Shown piece by piece: positions 45,510 to 54,837 of a stretch of DNA of 64,000 nt. A model generated the notes under the pieces. The model saw nothing but the letters and a program-made list of their open reading frames with translations. It was not told where the DNA came from and made no database searches. Source of the stretch: Aeromicrobium ginsengisoli (GTDB lineage: Bacteria; Actinomycetota; Actinomycetes; Propionibacteriales; Nocardioidaceae); the NCBI RefSeq assembly GCF_004134905.2, contig NZ_SDPQ02000001.1:1116001-1180000 (forward strand), written 5' to 3'. Positions within the stretch are counted from its first letter, which is position 1. Every line of letters begins with the position of its first letter. The translations under genes and the position numbers were made by a program.

Positions 45510-47609
45510 TTACTCGTCCTTGGGCTTCTTGCCGCAGATGACGTGATCGGCGGCCTGGTAGGTCGCCGTGTCGGTCTCGGTCTTGACCTTCTTGCCGCCC
45601 TTGTAGAAGTAGCGGTAGATGTCGATGTCGAAGCCCGGGATCGGGTCCTGCGGCACGCACCGGTCGGTGTCGTCGTACTGCTTGCCCGGCGTGCGGCCGT
45701 TGCGGCGGGCCGACTCGCCGGCCTTGATGTCCCACACCTTGGTGCTCCACAGCTCGACGTGCATCGTGCCGGGCGTCGACGGCGTGCTCTTGATGACGTA
45801 CGCCCGGACCAGGACGCCGTACTTGGTCGGGTTCCTGAAGCGCAGGTCGAGGCTGCCGAAGTAGACCGTCGCCTCGCGGCCCACCGGGTAGCGGTTGATG
45901 TAGAACGCGTGCGGGTGGTGCTCCACGTCGTCCATGCCGCCGAAGAAGCCGGCGTTGTAGGTCGTGGTGGCGACCTGCGAGACCCCACCGCCGAGCTCCT
46001 CGCGGAACACGCCGCCGTTGATGACGGTGCCGGTCACGAAGCCGTTGGCGGCGGTGCGCTCGCCGACGATGTTGTTGAAGCTGAACGTCTCACCGGGCTT
46101 GAGGATCGTGCCGTTGATCAGCTCGGCGGCACGGCTCTGGTTGGTGTTGCGGTACTCGGCGTAGGGGAAGTGCGTCTCGAAGCTGCTGATCTTCTGCTTG
46201 ATCTTGAGCGCCTTGGCGTCGGCGGTCGTGAACAGGGGCTCGACGACCTTGGCCTCCACCTCGACGGCGCGCTTCGAGCCCGACTGGGTCAGCGCCGGGA
46301 GCAGCTTGACCGCCATCTCCTTGGGCTGCAGGCCGACGCCCTCCTTGCCCGGCATGACAACGGGCTTGCCGTCCTCGATCTTCACGGTCGCGTCGACGGC
46401 CTTCTTGCCGATCCCCGTCGTGGAGTCGGTCAGCGGGCCCGCGAGCTTCTTGGGATCGAGGTAAGGCCGCAACGTGTTGTCCTTGACCCGCACCACGAGC
46501 GCCGGGGCGTAGGCCGTCACGGGCAACGAGACCTTCTTGTCGCCGACCCGGATCGTGACCGGTCCGCTCACAGCCGGCTTCGCGATGGTCTTCATCGCGT
46601 CGGCCAGCCCCGCTGAGTCGACGGCCGGCTCGACCACCGCCGTCGGGACCGTCACAGGCTTGTCGCTGACGAGGTACGCCTTGCGGATGGCCTCGGCCGC
46701 GTCGGAGCGGGCGATGACGCGCCCGGCCCGTGGCTCGCGGGCCTTGGGCTTGCCGTCAGGGAAGGTGATCTGCGCCTCGACGACCTCGCGGTTGACGGCC
46801 TCGCCGATCGTGCCGACCGAGCTCTGCAGCTTGGCGTCGTCGACGTCGAGCGCCGGATCGGTCTGGTGCTCGCCGAAGAACAGGCCGGCGATGTCGGCCG
46901 GCTTCCAGCTGCGTTCACCTCCGGCCTCGCTGATCGTGCGGTCGAGGTCGAACGCGAGTCCGGCGGCCTTGGGCTTGACGCGGAACTCGGTCTTGCCGTG
47001 GGTCAGCACGATCTCGCGGTCGACGTTGGGCGTCAACGCCTTGTCGACCGCTGCGCGCGCATCTGCGGGCGACATCCCGCTGACGTCGACGCCACCGATC
47101 GTCGCGTTGGCGGGCATGCGGCTGCCGGTCAGGAAGTAGCCGGCGACGTAGAGGACGCCGGCCACGAGCACCAGGCCGAGGAGGATGCGCCGGCCCCAGT
47201 GGGCGGAGCCGCCGTCGCCGGCATCGGTCGCGGGCGGCTGGAGATCGCGGCTGTCGTCGCCGGCATCGTCGGCCGCCGGCTCGTCCTCCATCGGTGGCGC
47301 CACGATGTCGTCGAAGTCGTCGTCGGGCGCGTCCTCGTGGTCGTACGTCGTGGCCGCCTCAGCGAGCACCGTGTCCTCGCCGGGCTGCAGCTCGTAGGCG
47401 GGCTCGACGTCGGGCACCTCGTCGAGCTCGATCTCCTCGTCGTGCTCGACGACCAGGCCCGGCTCGACGGCGCCATCGCCCTCGTCGGCGAGGCTCGGCT
47501 CGGCCGGCTCGTCGTGGACCGAGGCGGTGTCCGGTGCCGAATCCGCCGCGGTCGGCTCGTCAACGGACGGCTCGTCCGGTGTGAGGTCCTCGTCAGGCTT
47601 GTCGGTCAT
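45510..47609 (-). CDS. VanW family wall protein
   Basis: A 699-aa protein: an extremely acidic cytoplasmic N-terminus (1-125), one membrane helix (about 133-152), two peptidoglycan-binding-type repeats (PG_binding_4, about 155-430) and a VanW domain (about 470-610: F-P-Y-A-E-Y-R-N-T-N, LKPGETFSFNNIVGER, E-E-L-G-G-G-V-S-Q-V-A-T-T). VanW proteins occur with vancomycin-resistance loci but their function is unresolved. Its ATG overlaps the flavin reductase stop by 4 bp. Confidence 0.92.
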   Translation of the reverse strand: MTDKPDEDLTPDEPSVDEPTAADSAPDTASVHDEPAEPSLADEGDGAVEPGLVVEHDEEIELDEVPDVEPAYELQPGEDTVLAEAATTYDHEDAPDDDFDDIVAPPMEDEPAADDAGDDSRDLQPPATDAGDGGSAHWGRRILLGLVLVAGVLYVAGYFLTGSRMPANATIGGVDVSGMSPADARAAVDKALTPNVDREIVLTHGKTEFRVKPKAAGLAFDLDRTISEAGGERSWKPADIAGLFFGEHQTDPALDVDDAKLQSSVGTIGEAVNREVVEAQITFPDGKPKAREPRAGRVIARSDAAEAIRKAYLVSDKPVTVPTAVVEPAVDSAGLADAMKTIAKPAVSGPVTIRVGDKKVSLPVTAYAPALVVRVKDNTLRPYLDPKKLAGPLTDSTTGIGKKAVDATVKIEDGKPVVMPGKEGVGLQPKEMAVKLLPALTQSGSKRAVEVEAKVVEPLFTTADAKALKIKQKISSFETHFPYAEYRNTNQSRAAELINGTILKPGETFSFNNIVGERTAANGFVTGTVINGGVFREELGGGVSQVATTTYNAGFFGGMDDVEHHPHAFYINRYPVGREATVYFGSLDLRFRNPTKYGVLVRAYVIKSTPSTPGTMHVELWSTKVWDIKAGESARRNGRTPGKQYDDTDRCVPQDPIPGFDIDIYRYFYKGGKKVKTETDTATYQAADHVICGKKPKDE

Positions 47610-48139
47610 GTGGTGCTCCCGTAGACGGTCTTCTCCGAGTCAGGCAGACGCACGATCGTGCCGTAGTGCGAGCGGTAGTAGAGCAACGGATCGTCGATGA
47701 CGTCGTTGATCGCCGCTCCGGTGACTGCGCCGACCAAGATCGTATGGTCACCACCGTCCGTGACGGAAACCGTGTCGCATTCCAGCCAGGCCAGCGACTC
47801 GTCGAGGAGTGCGGCCCCGGACTCGCCGCGGTGGAAGGCGATTCCCTGCATCTGGTCGTCCAGCGGCCGGCCCCGATGCGCGAACCACGCGGAGGCCGCG
47901 ATGCCCTCCTCGGCGAGGATCGACACGCCCCAGAACCCCGTCTCGAGCACCGCTTCGTGGAACCGGCTCGACTTGTGCGAGCACACCAGCACGAGCGGAG
48001 GATCGAGCGAGACCGACGTGAACGCGCTCGCGGTCATGGCGTGATCGACGCCGTCCTGCACGGTCGAGACGACTGTGACCCCGCTGGCGAACCGCCCCAA
48101 CGCACCGCGAAAGGCCTGCTGGTCCACCGTCGCGGTCAT
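47606..48139 (-). CDS. Flavin reductase family protein
   Basis: A 177-aa flavin reductase-like protein: RFASGVTVVST, M-T-A-S-A-F-T-S-V-S-L-D-P-P-L-V-L-V-C and S-R-F-H. It binds FMN/FAD and typically reduces it with NAD(P)H for a two-component monooxygenase or acts alone. No oxygenase partner is adjacent. Overlaps with both neighbours (ATGA) place it in the mshB-DUF6113-reductase-VanW operon. Confidence 0.88.
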   Translation of the reverse strand: MTATVDQQAFRGALGRFASGVTVVSTVQDGVDHAMTASAFTSVSLDPPLVLVCSHKSSRFHEAVLETGFWGVSILAEEGIAASAWFAHRGRPLDDQMQGIAFHRGESGAALLDESLAWLECDTVSVTDGGDHTILVGAVTGAAINDVIDDPLLYYRSHYGTIVRLPDSEKTVYGSTT

Positions 48140-48471
48140 TGGCCCAGCCTAGGAGTGCGGACCACCCCGACGACGATGGCCCCTAGGCTGCCGAGGGTGA
48201 AGGACCAGCCGAGCCAGTCGGAGCTGACGAGATTGCTGCCGCCGGGCGAGAACTGCTGCGCCAGCAGCACGATTCCCCAGCCGAGGCCGAACCAGGCCCC
48301 GCCGACGGGCATGACGCGCTCGGCCGCGAGCACCACGGCGTACGTCGCCACGACGACAAGCACGAGACCCCACGGCCAGTCGACGCCGTGGAGCCGCCAC
48401 ACGTGTCGGTGGACAAAGGCGCCCAGCACGCCGACGTAGGCGCCGAGGACGGCGAGAGCTGCTCGCTTCAC
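48136..48471 (-). CDS. DUF6113-like small membrane protein
   Basis: A 111-aa protein with four hydrophobic segments (about 5-22, 28-48, 55-72, 87-105) and few charged loops. Actinobacterial proteins of this sort sit next to mshB (DUF6113). The GTG start at 48471 (V-K-R-A-A-L-A-V-L-G-A-Y) is chosen because it directly precedes the first helix and leaves a 13-base gap to mshB; a longer reading would run into mshB. Function unknown. Confidence 0.75.
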   Translation of the reverse strand: MKRAALAVLGAYVGVLGAFVHRHVWRLHGVDWPWGLVLVVVATYAVVLAAERVMPVGGAWFGLGWGIVLLAQQFSPGGSNLVSSDWLGWSFTLGSLGAIVVGVVRTPRLGQ

Positions 48472-48484
48472 TGGATGCCGGTCA

Positions 48485-49390
48485 CTAGAGGCCGGCGAAC
48501 AGGTCTTCCTCGAGACCGTCGGGTCCGACCGGCCCACGCTGCCCCTTGGCGAGGCGGTAGAACTCGGTGCCCCACACCTGAGAGCCGGCGTTGTTGGACA
48601 GCGCGAAGAACGGGCCGTCGACCGCGATCTGCGAGGCGTGGGCCTTCATGGCGTCCATCTTGGCGTCGGCGAACTCGTCGGCCACGACCTTGGCGTCGAG
48701 CTCGTCGTCGGTCGCGCCCCACGGCAGGTTGTCGGGGTCCCAGCCCTCGAACGTCGTCTCGTCGCCGGCCTCGCGGAGCTTGCGGATGCCCTCGGCCATC
48801 TGCGACTTGGACATCGCGCTCCAATAGACCTTGGGGATGTCCCACGCCTCACCGAGCTCGGGGCGGTAGGAGCGTACGGCCGCCAACGACGTCGCATAGG
48901 TCGCGACGCGGTGCGCCTGCACGTGGTCGGGGTGGCCGTAGCCGCCGAACTGGTCGTAGGTCACCAGGACCTGCGGCCGGGTCTCGCGAATGATCTCGAC
49001 GAGCAGGTCGGCCGCGACCGTGAGATCGGCGTGCCAGAACGTGTCGGGGCGGGTCTCGTCGGCGGCCGTCGCGCTGCCGTCGTCAGCCCACTTCATGCCC
49101 GAGTCACGGAAGTGTCCCGGTCCGCCCAGGAAGCGGTGGTCGGTGACGCCGAGCGCCTTCATCGCGGCCGCGAGCTCCTCGACGCGGTGCGGACCGAGAC
49201 TGTCCTCGCGGTCCGCGGCGAGGTGCTCGATCTCGGGCAGCAGGATCTCGCCCTCCTCGCCGGCCGTGCACGTGACGAGCGTGACCCGGTCGCCTCGAGC
49301 GACATACTTGGCCATCGTCGCGCCGTTGCCGATCGCCTCGTCGTCCGGATGGGCGTGCACCAGCAGAAGGCGTCGGTCGGTCGAGGTCAT
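48485..49390 (-). CDS. mshB: Mycothiol deacetylase MshB
   Basis: A 301-aa zinc deacetylase of the PIG-L/LmbE family; it removes acetyl from GlcNAc-inositol in mycothiol synthesis. Zinc ligands H14 and D17 lie in AHPDDE, and the HPDH at 153-156 supplies the third. Actinobacterial MshB features such as TCTAGEEGE and the closing region F-Y-R-L are kept. TAACCT, 6 bases before the ATG, suggests a leaderless mRNA. First gene of an operon with DUF6113, flavin reductase and VanW genes. Confidence 0.94.
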   Translation of the reverse strand: MTSTDRRLLLVHAHPDDEAIGNGATMAKYVARGDRVTLVTCTAGEEGEILLPEIEHLAADREDSLGPHRVEELAAAMKALGVTDHRFLGGPGHFRDSGMKWADDGSATAADETRPDTFWHADLTVAADLLVEIIRETRPQVLVTYDQFGGYGHPDHVQAHRVATYATSLAAVRSYRPELGEAWDIPKVYWSAMSKSQMAEGIRKLREAGDETTFEGWDPDNLPWGATDDELDAKVVADEFADAKMDAMKAHASQIAVDGPFFALSNNAGSQVWGTEFYRLAKGQRGPVGPDGLEEDLFAGL

Positions 49391-49396
49391 GAGGAC

Positions 49397-49402
49397 AGGT
49401 TA
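49397..49402 (-). promoter_or_regulatory. -10 element of the mshB operon
   Basis: TAACCT on the minus strand, 6 bases before the mshB ATG, inside the 55-base divergent gap with the S9 peptidase gene. Confidence 0.5.
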
Positions 49403-49445
49403 CTGACCAGCACCGACAGCACACCGACGTGATTGGATCGAGACC

Positions 49446-51527
49446 ATGACCGTCTCGTATCCCCGTCTGGCTGCCCGTACGCTTCGCTTCACGCTCGGCA
49501 TCCCGCGCACCATCACGGTGTCGCCCGACGGCCGCACGGTGCGCTTCATCCGTACGCCCGACGGCGTCACCCGCACCGGCCAGCTGTGGGAGTACGACGT
49601 CGAGACGAGCACGGAGTCGGTCCTCGTCGATCCCGTCGAGCTGCTGGGCGAGGCCGGCGAGCAGCTGTCCGCCGAGGAGCGGTCACGCCGCGAGCGCAGT
49701 CGCGAGTCGGCCGCCGGACTCGTCGGCTACGACGTCGACGAGACCGGTCGCTGGGCCTGCTTCACCCTGTCGGGGCAGCTCTGGGCGGTGCACCTCGGCG
49801 CCAAGGCGGTCCATTCCCTGCCGAGCGTCGGCGCCGTGATCGACCCGCACCTCGACCCGACGGGACGACTCATCGCGTACGCCTCCGGTGGTGCGCTGCG
49901 TGTCATCGGCGTCAACGGCCAGGACGAACACGCACTGGTCGAGCCGGAGTCCGCGACCGAGGTCTGGGGCCAGGCCGAGTTCATCGCGGCCGAGGAGATG
50001 GACCGCTTCCGCGGGTTCTGGTGGGCGCCCGACGGCCAGTCGCTGCTGGTCGAGCGATATGACGAGGCGCCGGTCCAGACCTGGCACATCGCCGACCCGG
50101 AGCACCCCGAGCGCGAGCCGGTCGCCCAGCGCTATCCCGCCGCCGGTACGCCCAACGCCGACGTCACGCTGTGGCACGTCGCTCTCGACGGCACCCGCAC
50201 CGAGATCCAGTGGGACCGTGCGACGTACGAGTACCTCGGCCGCGTGTCGTGGAACCCGCACGGCGGTCCCGTCATCCAGGTGCTCAGCAGGGACCAGAAG
50301 TCCTCGCAGATCCTCACGGTCGACGTCACCACCGGGCGCACGAACGTACGTCGTGAGCTCGCCGACACGGCATGGGTCGAGCTGTCGTCGGCGCCGCGGT
50401 TCGCGCCCGACGGCTCGCTGGTCAGCGTCGAGGACGCCGACGGCTGGCGCCGGGTCCTGCGCGACGGCGTGGCGATCTCCCCCGACGGTTGGCAGGTCCG
50501 CAGCCTCGTCGACGTGTTCGAGGACTGTGTCGTCGCTGCGGCGTCGCAGGAGCCGACCGAGGTGCACGTCGTGCGCTTCGGCTTCGACGGTGTCGTCACC
50601 GAGATCACCGAGGGCGCCGCGGTCCACGGCGCTGTGATCGGCGGGCCCACCACCGTCGTCGTCCGTTCTGGCCTCGAAGCCGTCGGCACGACCGTCATGG
50701 TGCACCGGGAGGACGCCGAGCCGGCGCCTATTGCGGTGCTCGCTGAGCCTGCCCCGCACGAGCCGGTCGTCACGATCCTCGCCGCCGGCGAGCACCAGCT
50801 GCGCACGGCGATCCTGTTCCCCTCCGGACACGAGCCGGGCTCACGCCGCCTGCCGGTCCTGATGGATCCGTACGGTGGACCGCACGGCCAGCGCGTGATC
50901 GCCTCGGCACGAGCATTCCTCGAGCCGCAGTGGCTCGCCGACCAAGGGTTCTGCGTCATCGTCTCGGACCCCCGTGGCACGCCCGGGCGCGGGCACGCGT
51001 GGGAGCGGGCTGTGCTGCACGAGTTCGCCACGGTCACGCTCGACGACCAGGTGGCAGCGCTCGAGGCGGTCGCCAAGGCGCACCCCGACGACGTCGACAC
51101 GACTCGCGTCGGCATCACCGGCTGGTCGTACGGCGGCTATCTCGCGGCGCTCGCGGTGCTCAAGCGGCCCGACGTGTTCCACGCCGCCGTCGCCGGTGCG
51201 CCCGTGACCGAGTGGCGGCTCTACGACACGTGCTACACCGAGCGCTACATGGGCGATCCCCGGACGCGGCCCGAGGTCTACGACCGCAACTCGCTGCTGC
51301 CGTTGGCGCCGGGGCTCGAGCGGCCGCTCATGATCATCCACGGTCTCGCCGACGACAACGTCGTCGCCGCCCACACGCTGCAGCTGTCGTCGGCGCTGCT
51401 GGCCGCGGGCCGGCCGCACACGGTCCTGCCCCTGTCCGGCGTGACCCACATGACGCCGCAGGAGGTCGTGGCCGAGAACCTCAAGCTGCTGCAGGTCCAG
51501 TTCCTGAAGGAGCACCTGGGGGCGTAG
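49446..51527 (+). CDS. S9 (dipeptidyl-peptidase IV / prolyl oligopeptidase-like) peptidase
   Basis: A 693-aa serine peptidase. The N-terminal part (about 30-430) is a DPP IV-type beta-propeller. The C-terminal alpha/beta-hydrolase domain holds the triad S561 (GWSYGGYL), D636 (HGLADDN) and H668 (S-G-V-T-H-M). The E-E pair region FIAAEEMDRFRGFWW in the propeller fits DPP IV-type N-terminal recognition. No signal peptide, so cytoplasmic processing of short peptides is likely. Confidence 0.92.
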   Translation: MTVSYPRLAARTLRFTLGIPRTITVSPDGRTVRFIRTPDGVTRTGQLWEYDVETSTESVLVDPVELLGEAGEQLSAEERSRRERSRESAAGLVGYDVDETGRWACFTLSGQLWAVHLGAKAVHSLPSVGAVIDPHLDPTGRLIAYASGGALRVIGVNGQDEHALVEPESATEVWGQAEFIAAEEMDRFRGFWWAPDGQSLLVERYDEAPVQTWHIADPEHPEREPVAQRYPAAGTPNADVTLWHVALDGTRTEIQWDRATYEYLGRVSWNPHGGPVIQVLSRDQKSSQILTVDVTTGRTNVRRELADTAWVELSSAPRFAPDGSLVSVEDADGWRRVLRDGVAISPDGWQVRSLVDVFEDCVVAAASQEPTEVHVVRFGFDGVVTEITEGAAVHGAVIGGPTTVVVRSGLEAVGTTVMVHREDAEPAPIAVLAEPAPHEPVVTILAAGEHQLRTAILFPSGHEPGSRRLPVLMDPYGGPHGQRVIASARAFLEPQWLADQGFCVIVSDPRGTPGRGHAWERAVLHEFATVTLDDQVAALEAVAKAHPDDVDTTRVGITGWSYGGYLAALAVLKRPDVFHAAVAGAPVTEWRLYDTCYTERYMGDPRTRPEVYDRNSLLPLAPGLERPLMIIHGLADDNVVAAHTLQLSSALLAAGRPHTVLPLSGVTHMTPQEVVAENLKLLQVQFLKEHLGA

Positions 51528-51544
51528 CGGCCCTTGAGCTGGTC

Positions 51545-51811
51545 TCAGTCCTTGAGGCGCTTCGGCCCGCCGGGGAGCTCGGGCGGGTCGTCGGGCAGGC
51601 GGTCGTCGCCGGGCAGCCAGCCGCCGTACACGTCGACCATCTCGACGACGCGGTCGTCGAACGGCTCGACCACGAGGACCCACGCGCGGTCCTCCCAGTC
51701 CTCCTCGCCGGCGAACGCCTCACGCGTCAGCGTCGTCGAGTAGCCCTCGCTCTCGAGGGCCTTGACCAGCTCGACGGCATCCTCGTCGGAGTCGAAGTAG
51801 ATTCCTGTCAC
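51545..51811 (-). CDS. Small conserved hypothetical protein
   Basis: An 88-aa protein opening VTGIYFDSDEDAVELVKALESEG (read in two parts, 1-12 and 13-23) with a later W-V-L-V-V-E-P-F-D segment and a Pro-rich tail. The fold looks like a small beta-alpha-beta unit; no known family assigned. The GTG start at 51811 is preferred because TACGAT lies 6 bases upstream; longer readings reach 51916. It converges with the S9 gene (17-base gap). Confidence 0.7.
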   Translation of the reverse strand: MTGIYFDSDEDAVELVKALESEGYSTTLTREAFAGEEDWEDRAWVLVVEPFDDRVVEMVDVYGGWLPGDDRLPDDPPELPGGPKRLKD

Positions 51812-51817
51812 GTTCCG

Positions 51818-51823
51818 ATCGTA
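51818..51823 (-). promoter_or_regulatory. -10 element of the 88-aa protein gene
   Basis: TACGAT on the minus strand, 6 bases before GTG 51811; it decides the start. Confidence 0.45.
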
Positions 51824-51938
51824 TGATGATCCGGTACGCATCCCCGAGGACAGGTAGCCGGAACGTTGAAGCTCTGAGGTCAGATCCCGCGCAGCAGCCC
51901 ACAGTGGCCTGCGCACCCATCGACCTCATGGAGCGCAC

Positions 51939-53510
51939 ATGCGTGCATCACTTTCTGTCACCGACCTCTCTTTCGCCTGGCCTGACGGCTCGCCCGTGTT
52001 CTCCGGCCTCGACCTGGGCATCGGTCCAGGGCGCCACGGCCTCGTCGGGCTCAACGGCTCCGGCAAGTCGACACTGCTGCGGCTGATCGCCGGCGAGCTG
52101 ACACCACAGGGCGGCACGATCGGCGTCGACGGCGCCGTTGCCCACCTGCCCCAGGACCCCGGCGCCGAGCCGAGCCAGACCGTGGCGGAGGTGCTCGGCA
52201 TCGCCGGGACCCTCGCCGCGCTCGCTCGCGTCGAGGGCGGTTCGACCACCGTCGAGGACTTCGACGCGATCGGCGACCGCTGGGACATCGCCGAGCGTAC
52301 GGAGGCAGGGCTCTCCCGGCTGGGCCTCGGCCACCTCGGCCTCGACCGCACTGTCGCGTCCGTCTCCGGCGGCGAGCTCGTGCTGCTGTCTCTGGTCGCG
52401 CGGCTGCTGACCCGCCCGTCGGTGCTCCTGCTCGACGAGCCGACCAACAACCTCGACGCCGCTGCCCGCGACCGGCTGATCGACATCGTCGCCTCGTGGA
52501 AGGGCACGTTGCTCGTGGTGAGCCACGATCGCCAGCTGCTCAATGCGATGGACGACATCGGATCGCTGCGCGGCGGCTCGGTGCGCTGGTACGGCGGCGG
52601 CTACGACGACTACGAGGCCGCCGTCGCGGTCGAGCAGGAGGCCGCCGAGCGGGCCGTACGCGCCGCCGAGTCCGACCTGCGAGCTCAGAAGCGTGACCGG
52701 ATCGAGGCCGAGTCGGTCCTCGCGACGCGGCGCAAGCAGGGCGAGAAGGCCTGGGCCGAGAAGCGGATGCCCAAGATCGCGATGGGCAACTACAAGCGAC
52801 GCGCCCAGGTGTCGGCCGGCAAGCTGCGCGGCGTGCACGACGACCGGATCGAGGACGCCACAGCACGGCTGGCCGAGGCCGAGGAGCTCGTGCACGACGA
52901 CCGCGAGATCCGCGTCGACCTGCCGGACACCGTGGTGCCTGGTGGCCGCGACGTCCTGACCCTCGACGGGGTCCGTCCGGCGTACGGCGAGCTGACGATC
53001 GACCTCGCCGTACGCGGGCCGGAACGCATCGGGCTGACCGGCGCCAACGGCACCGGCAAGACCTCGCTGCTGCGGACGATCACCGGCGAGCTCGAGCCGG
53101 CGGACGGCGCGGTGCGCGCGTACGTGCCATTGCGCTACCTGCCCCAGCGGATGGACCTCCTCGACGGGACGCTCACGGTCGCTGAGAACGTCGCCCGCAT
53201 CGCGCCCAGCACGACCGAGAACGAGCGGCGGGCCCAGCTCGCCCGGTTCCTGTTCCGGGGACGTGCCGCGGACCAGCCGGCGTCGACGCTGTCCGGCGGG
53301 GAGAGGTTGCGGGCGACCCTCGCCTGCCTCCTGCTGGCCGAGCCCGCACCGCAGCTCCTGTTGCTCGACGAGCCGACCAACAACCTCGACCTGCCGAGCA
53401 TCCGGCACCTGGTCGAGGCGCTGGAGTCCTACCGCGGCGCGTTCATCGTCGTGAGCCACGACGAGAGGTTCCTCGACGACCTCGAGCTCACCCGGAGGAT
53501 CGACGTGTGA
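51939..53510 (+). CDS. ABC-F family ATP-binding protein
   Basis: A 523-aa soluble protein with two ABC domains and no membrane part. Domain 1 (1-225): Walker A GLNGSGKST, Walker B LLLDEPTNN. An interdomain linker (about 230-315) is rich in Arg/Glu. Domain 2 (about 320-523): G-A-N-G-T-G-K-T, signature LSGGERLRA, Walker B LLLDEPTNN. ABC-F proteins bind the ribosome E site to relieve stalling or protect from antibiotics; which branch this is cannot be told. GGAG lies 5 bases before the ATG. Confidence 0.94.
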   Translation: MRASLSVTDLSFAWPDGSPVFSGLDLGIGPGRHGLVGLNGSGKSTLLRLIAGELTPQGGTIGVDGAVAHLPQDPGAEPSQTVAEVLGIAGTLAALARVEGGSTTVEDFDAIGDRWDIAERTEAGLSRLGLGHLGLDRTVASVSGGELVLLSLVARLLTRPSVLLLDEPTNNLDAAARDRLIDIVASWKGTLLVVSHDRQLLNAMDDIGSLRGGSVRWYGGGYDDYEAAVAVEQEAAERAVRAAESDLRAQKRDRIEAESVLATRRKQGEKAWAEKRMPKIAMGNYKRRAQVSAGKLRGVHDDRIEDATARLAEAEELVHDDREIRVDLPDTVVPGGRDVLTLDGVRPAYGELTIDLAVRGPERIGLTGANGTGKTSLLRTITGELEPADGAVRAYVPLRYLPQRMDLLDGTLTVAENVARIAPSTTENERRAQLARFLFRGRAADQPASTLSGGERLRATLACLLLAEPAPQLLLLDEPTNNLDLPSIRHLVEALESYRGAFIVVSHDERFLDDLELTRRIDV

Positions 53511-53531
53511 GGCGCCCAGCACACTGGTGAC

Positions 53532-54773
53532 ATGACCGGGACCAACTGGGCGGGCAACCTGACGTACGGCGCCTCGGCGCTCCTCGAGCCGACCTCGGTC
53601 GGCGAGCTGTGCGAGATCGTGGCCGCGGCGCCACGCGTCCGCGCCCTGGGCACCCGGCACTCGTTCAACCGGATCGCCGACACCGACGGCGTGCAGGTGT
53701 CCGTGGCGGCGCTGCCGGCCCTCCTCGAGGTCGACGCGGCGGCCCGGACCGTGACGGTCTCGGCCGGCCTGCGCTACGGCGAGCTCGTCGAAGAGCTCGA
53801 CCGCGCGGGCTGGGCACTGCACAACCTGGCGTCGCTCCCCCACATCTCGGTCGCCGGCGCGATCGCCACCGGCACCCACGGATCGGGTGACCACAACGGC
53901 AGCCTCGCGAGCTCCGTGGCCGGGCTCGAGCTCGTCGCCGCCGACGGCACGGTGCTGACCGCACGCCGCGGCGATCCGGACTTCGCCGGCATGGTGGTCT
54001 CGCTCGGCCGACTCGGTGTCGTCACCACAGTGACGCTCGACATCGTGACGACGTTCCAGGTCCGCCAGGACGTGTACGAAGGCGTGTCGTGGGACGCGAT
54101 CGCGGCGAACCTCGACGCGATCACCTCCAGCGCCTACAGCGTCAGCATGTTCACCGACTGGGGCGAGGCGGGAGCGGGCCAGGCCTGGCTCAAGTCGCGC
54201 GCCGACGTCACCCCGCCGGCCGACTTCTTCGGTGCCGCCCCGGCGACGCGCGAGCTGCACCCGCTGCCCGACGAGTCGGCCGAGTTCACGACCCGCCAGC
54301 TCGGCGTGCCCGGTGCGTGGTGGGACCGGCTCCCCCACTTCCGCCTCGGCTTCACTCCGAGCAACGGCGAGGAGCTGCAGACCGAGTACCTCGTGCCGAG
54401 GCACCACGCCCTCGCCGCGATCGATGCCGTACGCGCGCTCGCTCCGGCGATCCGGCCGCACCTGTTCGTCAGCGAGCTGCGCACCATCGCCGCCGACGAC
54501 CTGTGGCTCAGCCCGAGCCACGACGTCGACTGCCTCGCGATCCACTTCACCTGGCGGATGCACGTGCCCGAGGTGACGGCGCTGCTGCCGACCCTCGACG
54601 ACGCGCTGGCATCCTTCACCGCGCGGCCGCACTGGGGCAAGGTGTTCCAGAGCGACCGCGAGCGGCTGGACGCGGCCTATCCCCGCATCGCCGACTTCCG
54701 GGCCCTGGCCGACGGCCTCGACCCGAACGGGAAGTTCTCGAACGACCAGACAGCTGAGTGGCTCGGCCCCTGA
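53532..54773 (+). CDS. Alditol oxidase (AldO/XyoA type)
   Basis: A 413-aa flavoenzyme closely like Streptomyces AldO: TNWAGNLTYGA start, covalent-FAD His H43 in GTRHSFN, the FAD-binding PP-loop region S-V-A-G-A-I-A-T-G-T-H-G-S-G, and the C-terminal block A-R-P-H-W-G-K-V-F. It oxidises terminal hydroxyls of alditols (xylitol, sorbitol) to aldoses with release of hydrogen peroxide. Length equals the characterised enzyme (418 aa). It is 21 bases downstream of the ABC-F gene. Confidence 0.9.
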   Translation: MTGTNWAGNLTYGASALLEPTSVGELCEIVAAAPRVRALGTRHSFNRIADTDGVQVSVAALPALLEVDAAARTVTVSAGLRYGELVEELDRAGWALHNLASLPHISVAGAIATGTHGSGDHNGSLASSVAGLELVAADGTVLTARRGDPDFAGMVVSLGRLGVVTTVTLDIVTTFQVRQDVYEGVSWDAIAANLDAITSSAYSVSMFTDWGEAGAGQAWLKSRADVTPPADFFGAAPATRELHPLPDESAEFTTRQLGVPGAWWDRLPHFRLGFTPSNGEELQTEYLVPRHHALAAIDAVRALAPAIRPHLFVSELRTIAADDLWLSPSHDVDCLAIHFTWRMHVPEVTALLPTLDDALASFTARPHWGKVFQSDRERLDAAYPRIADFRALADGLDPNGKFSNDQTAEWLGP

Positions 54774-54837
54774 CGATGTGACGCAGTCGTTGCACTGATG
54801 GGCCCCGACCGGGCAACTGCGGTGGCACACTTGGAAT

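Noticed and set aside
45510-47609. Vancomycin resistance cluster because of VanW
   Set aside because: No vanH, vanA/B ligase, vanX or vanRS genes nearby; lone VanW proteins are common in actinobacteria.
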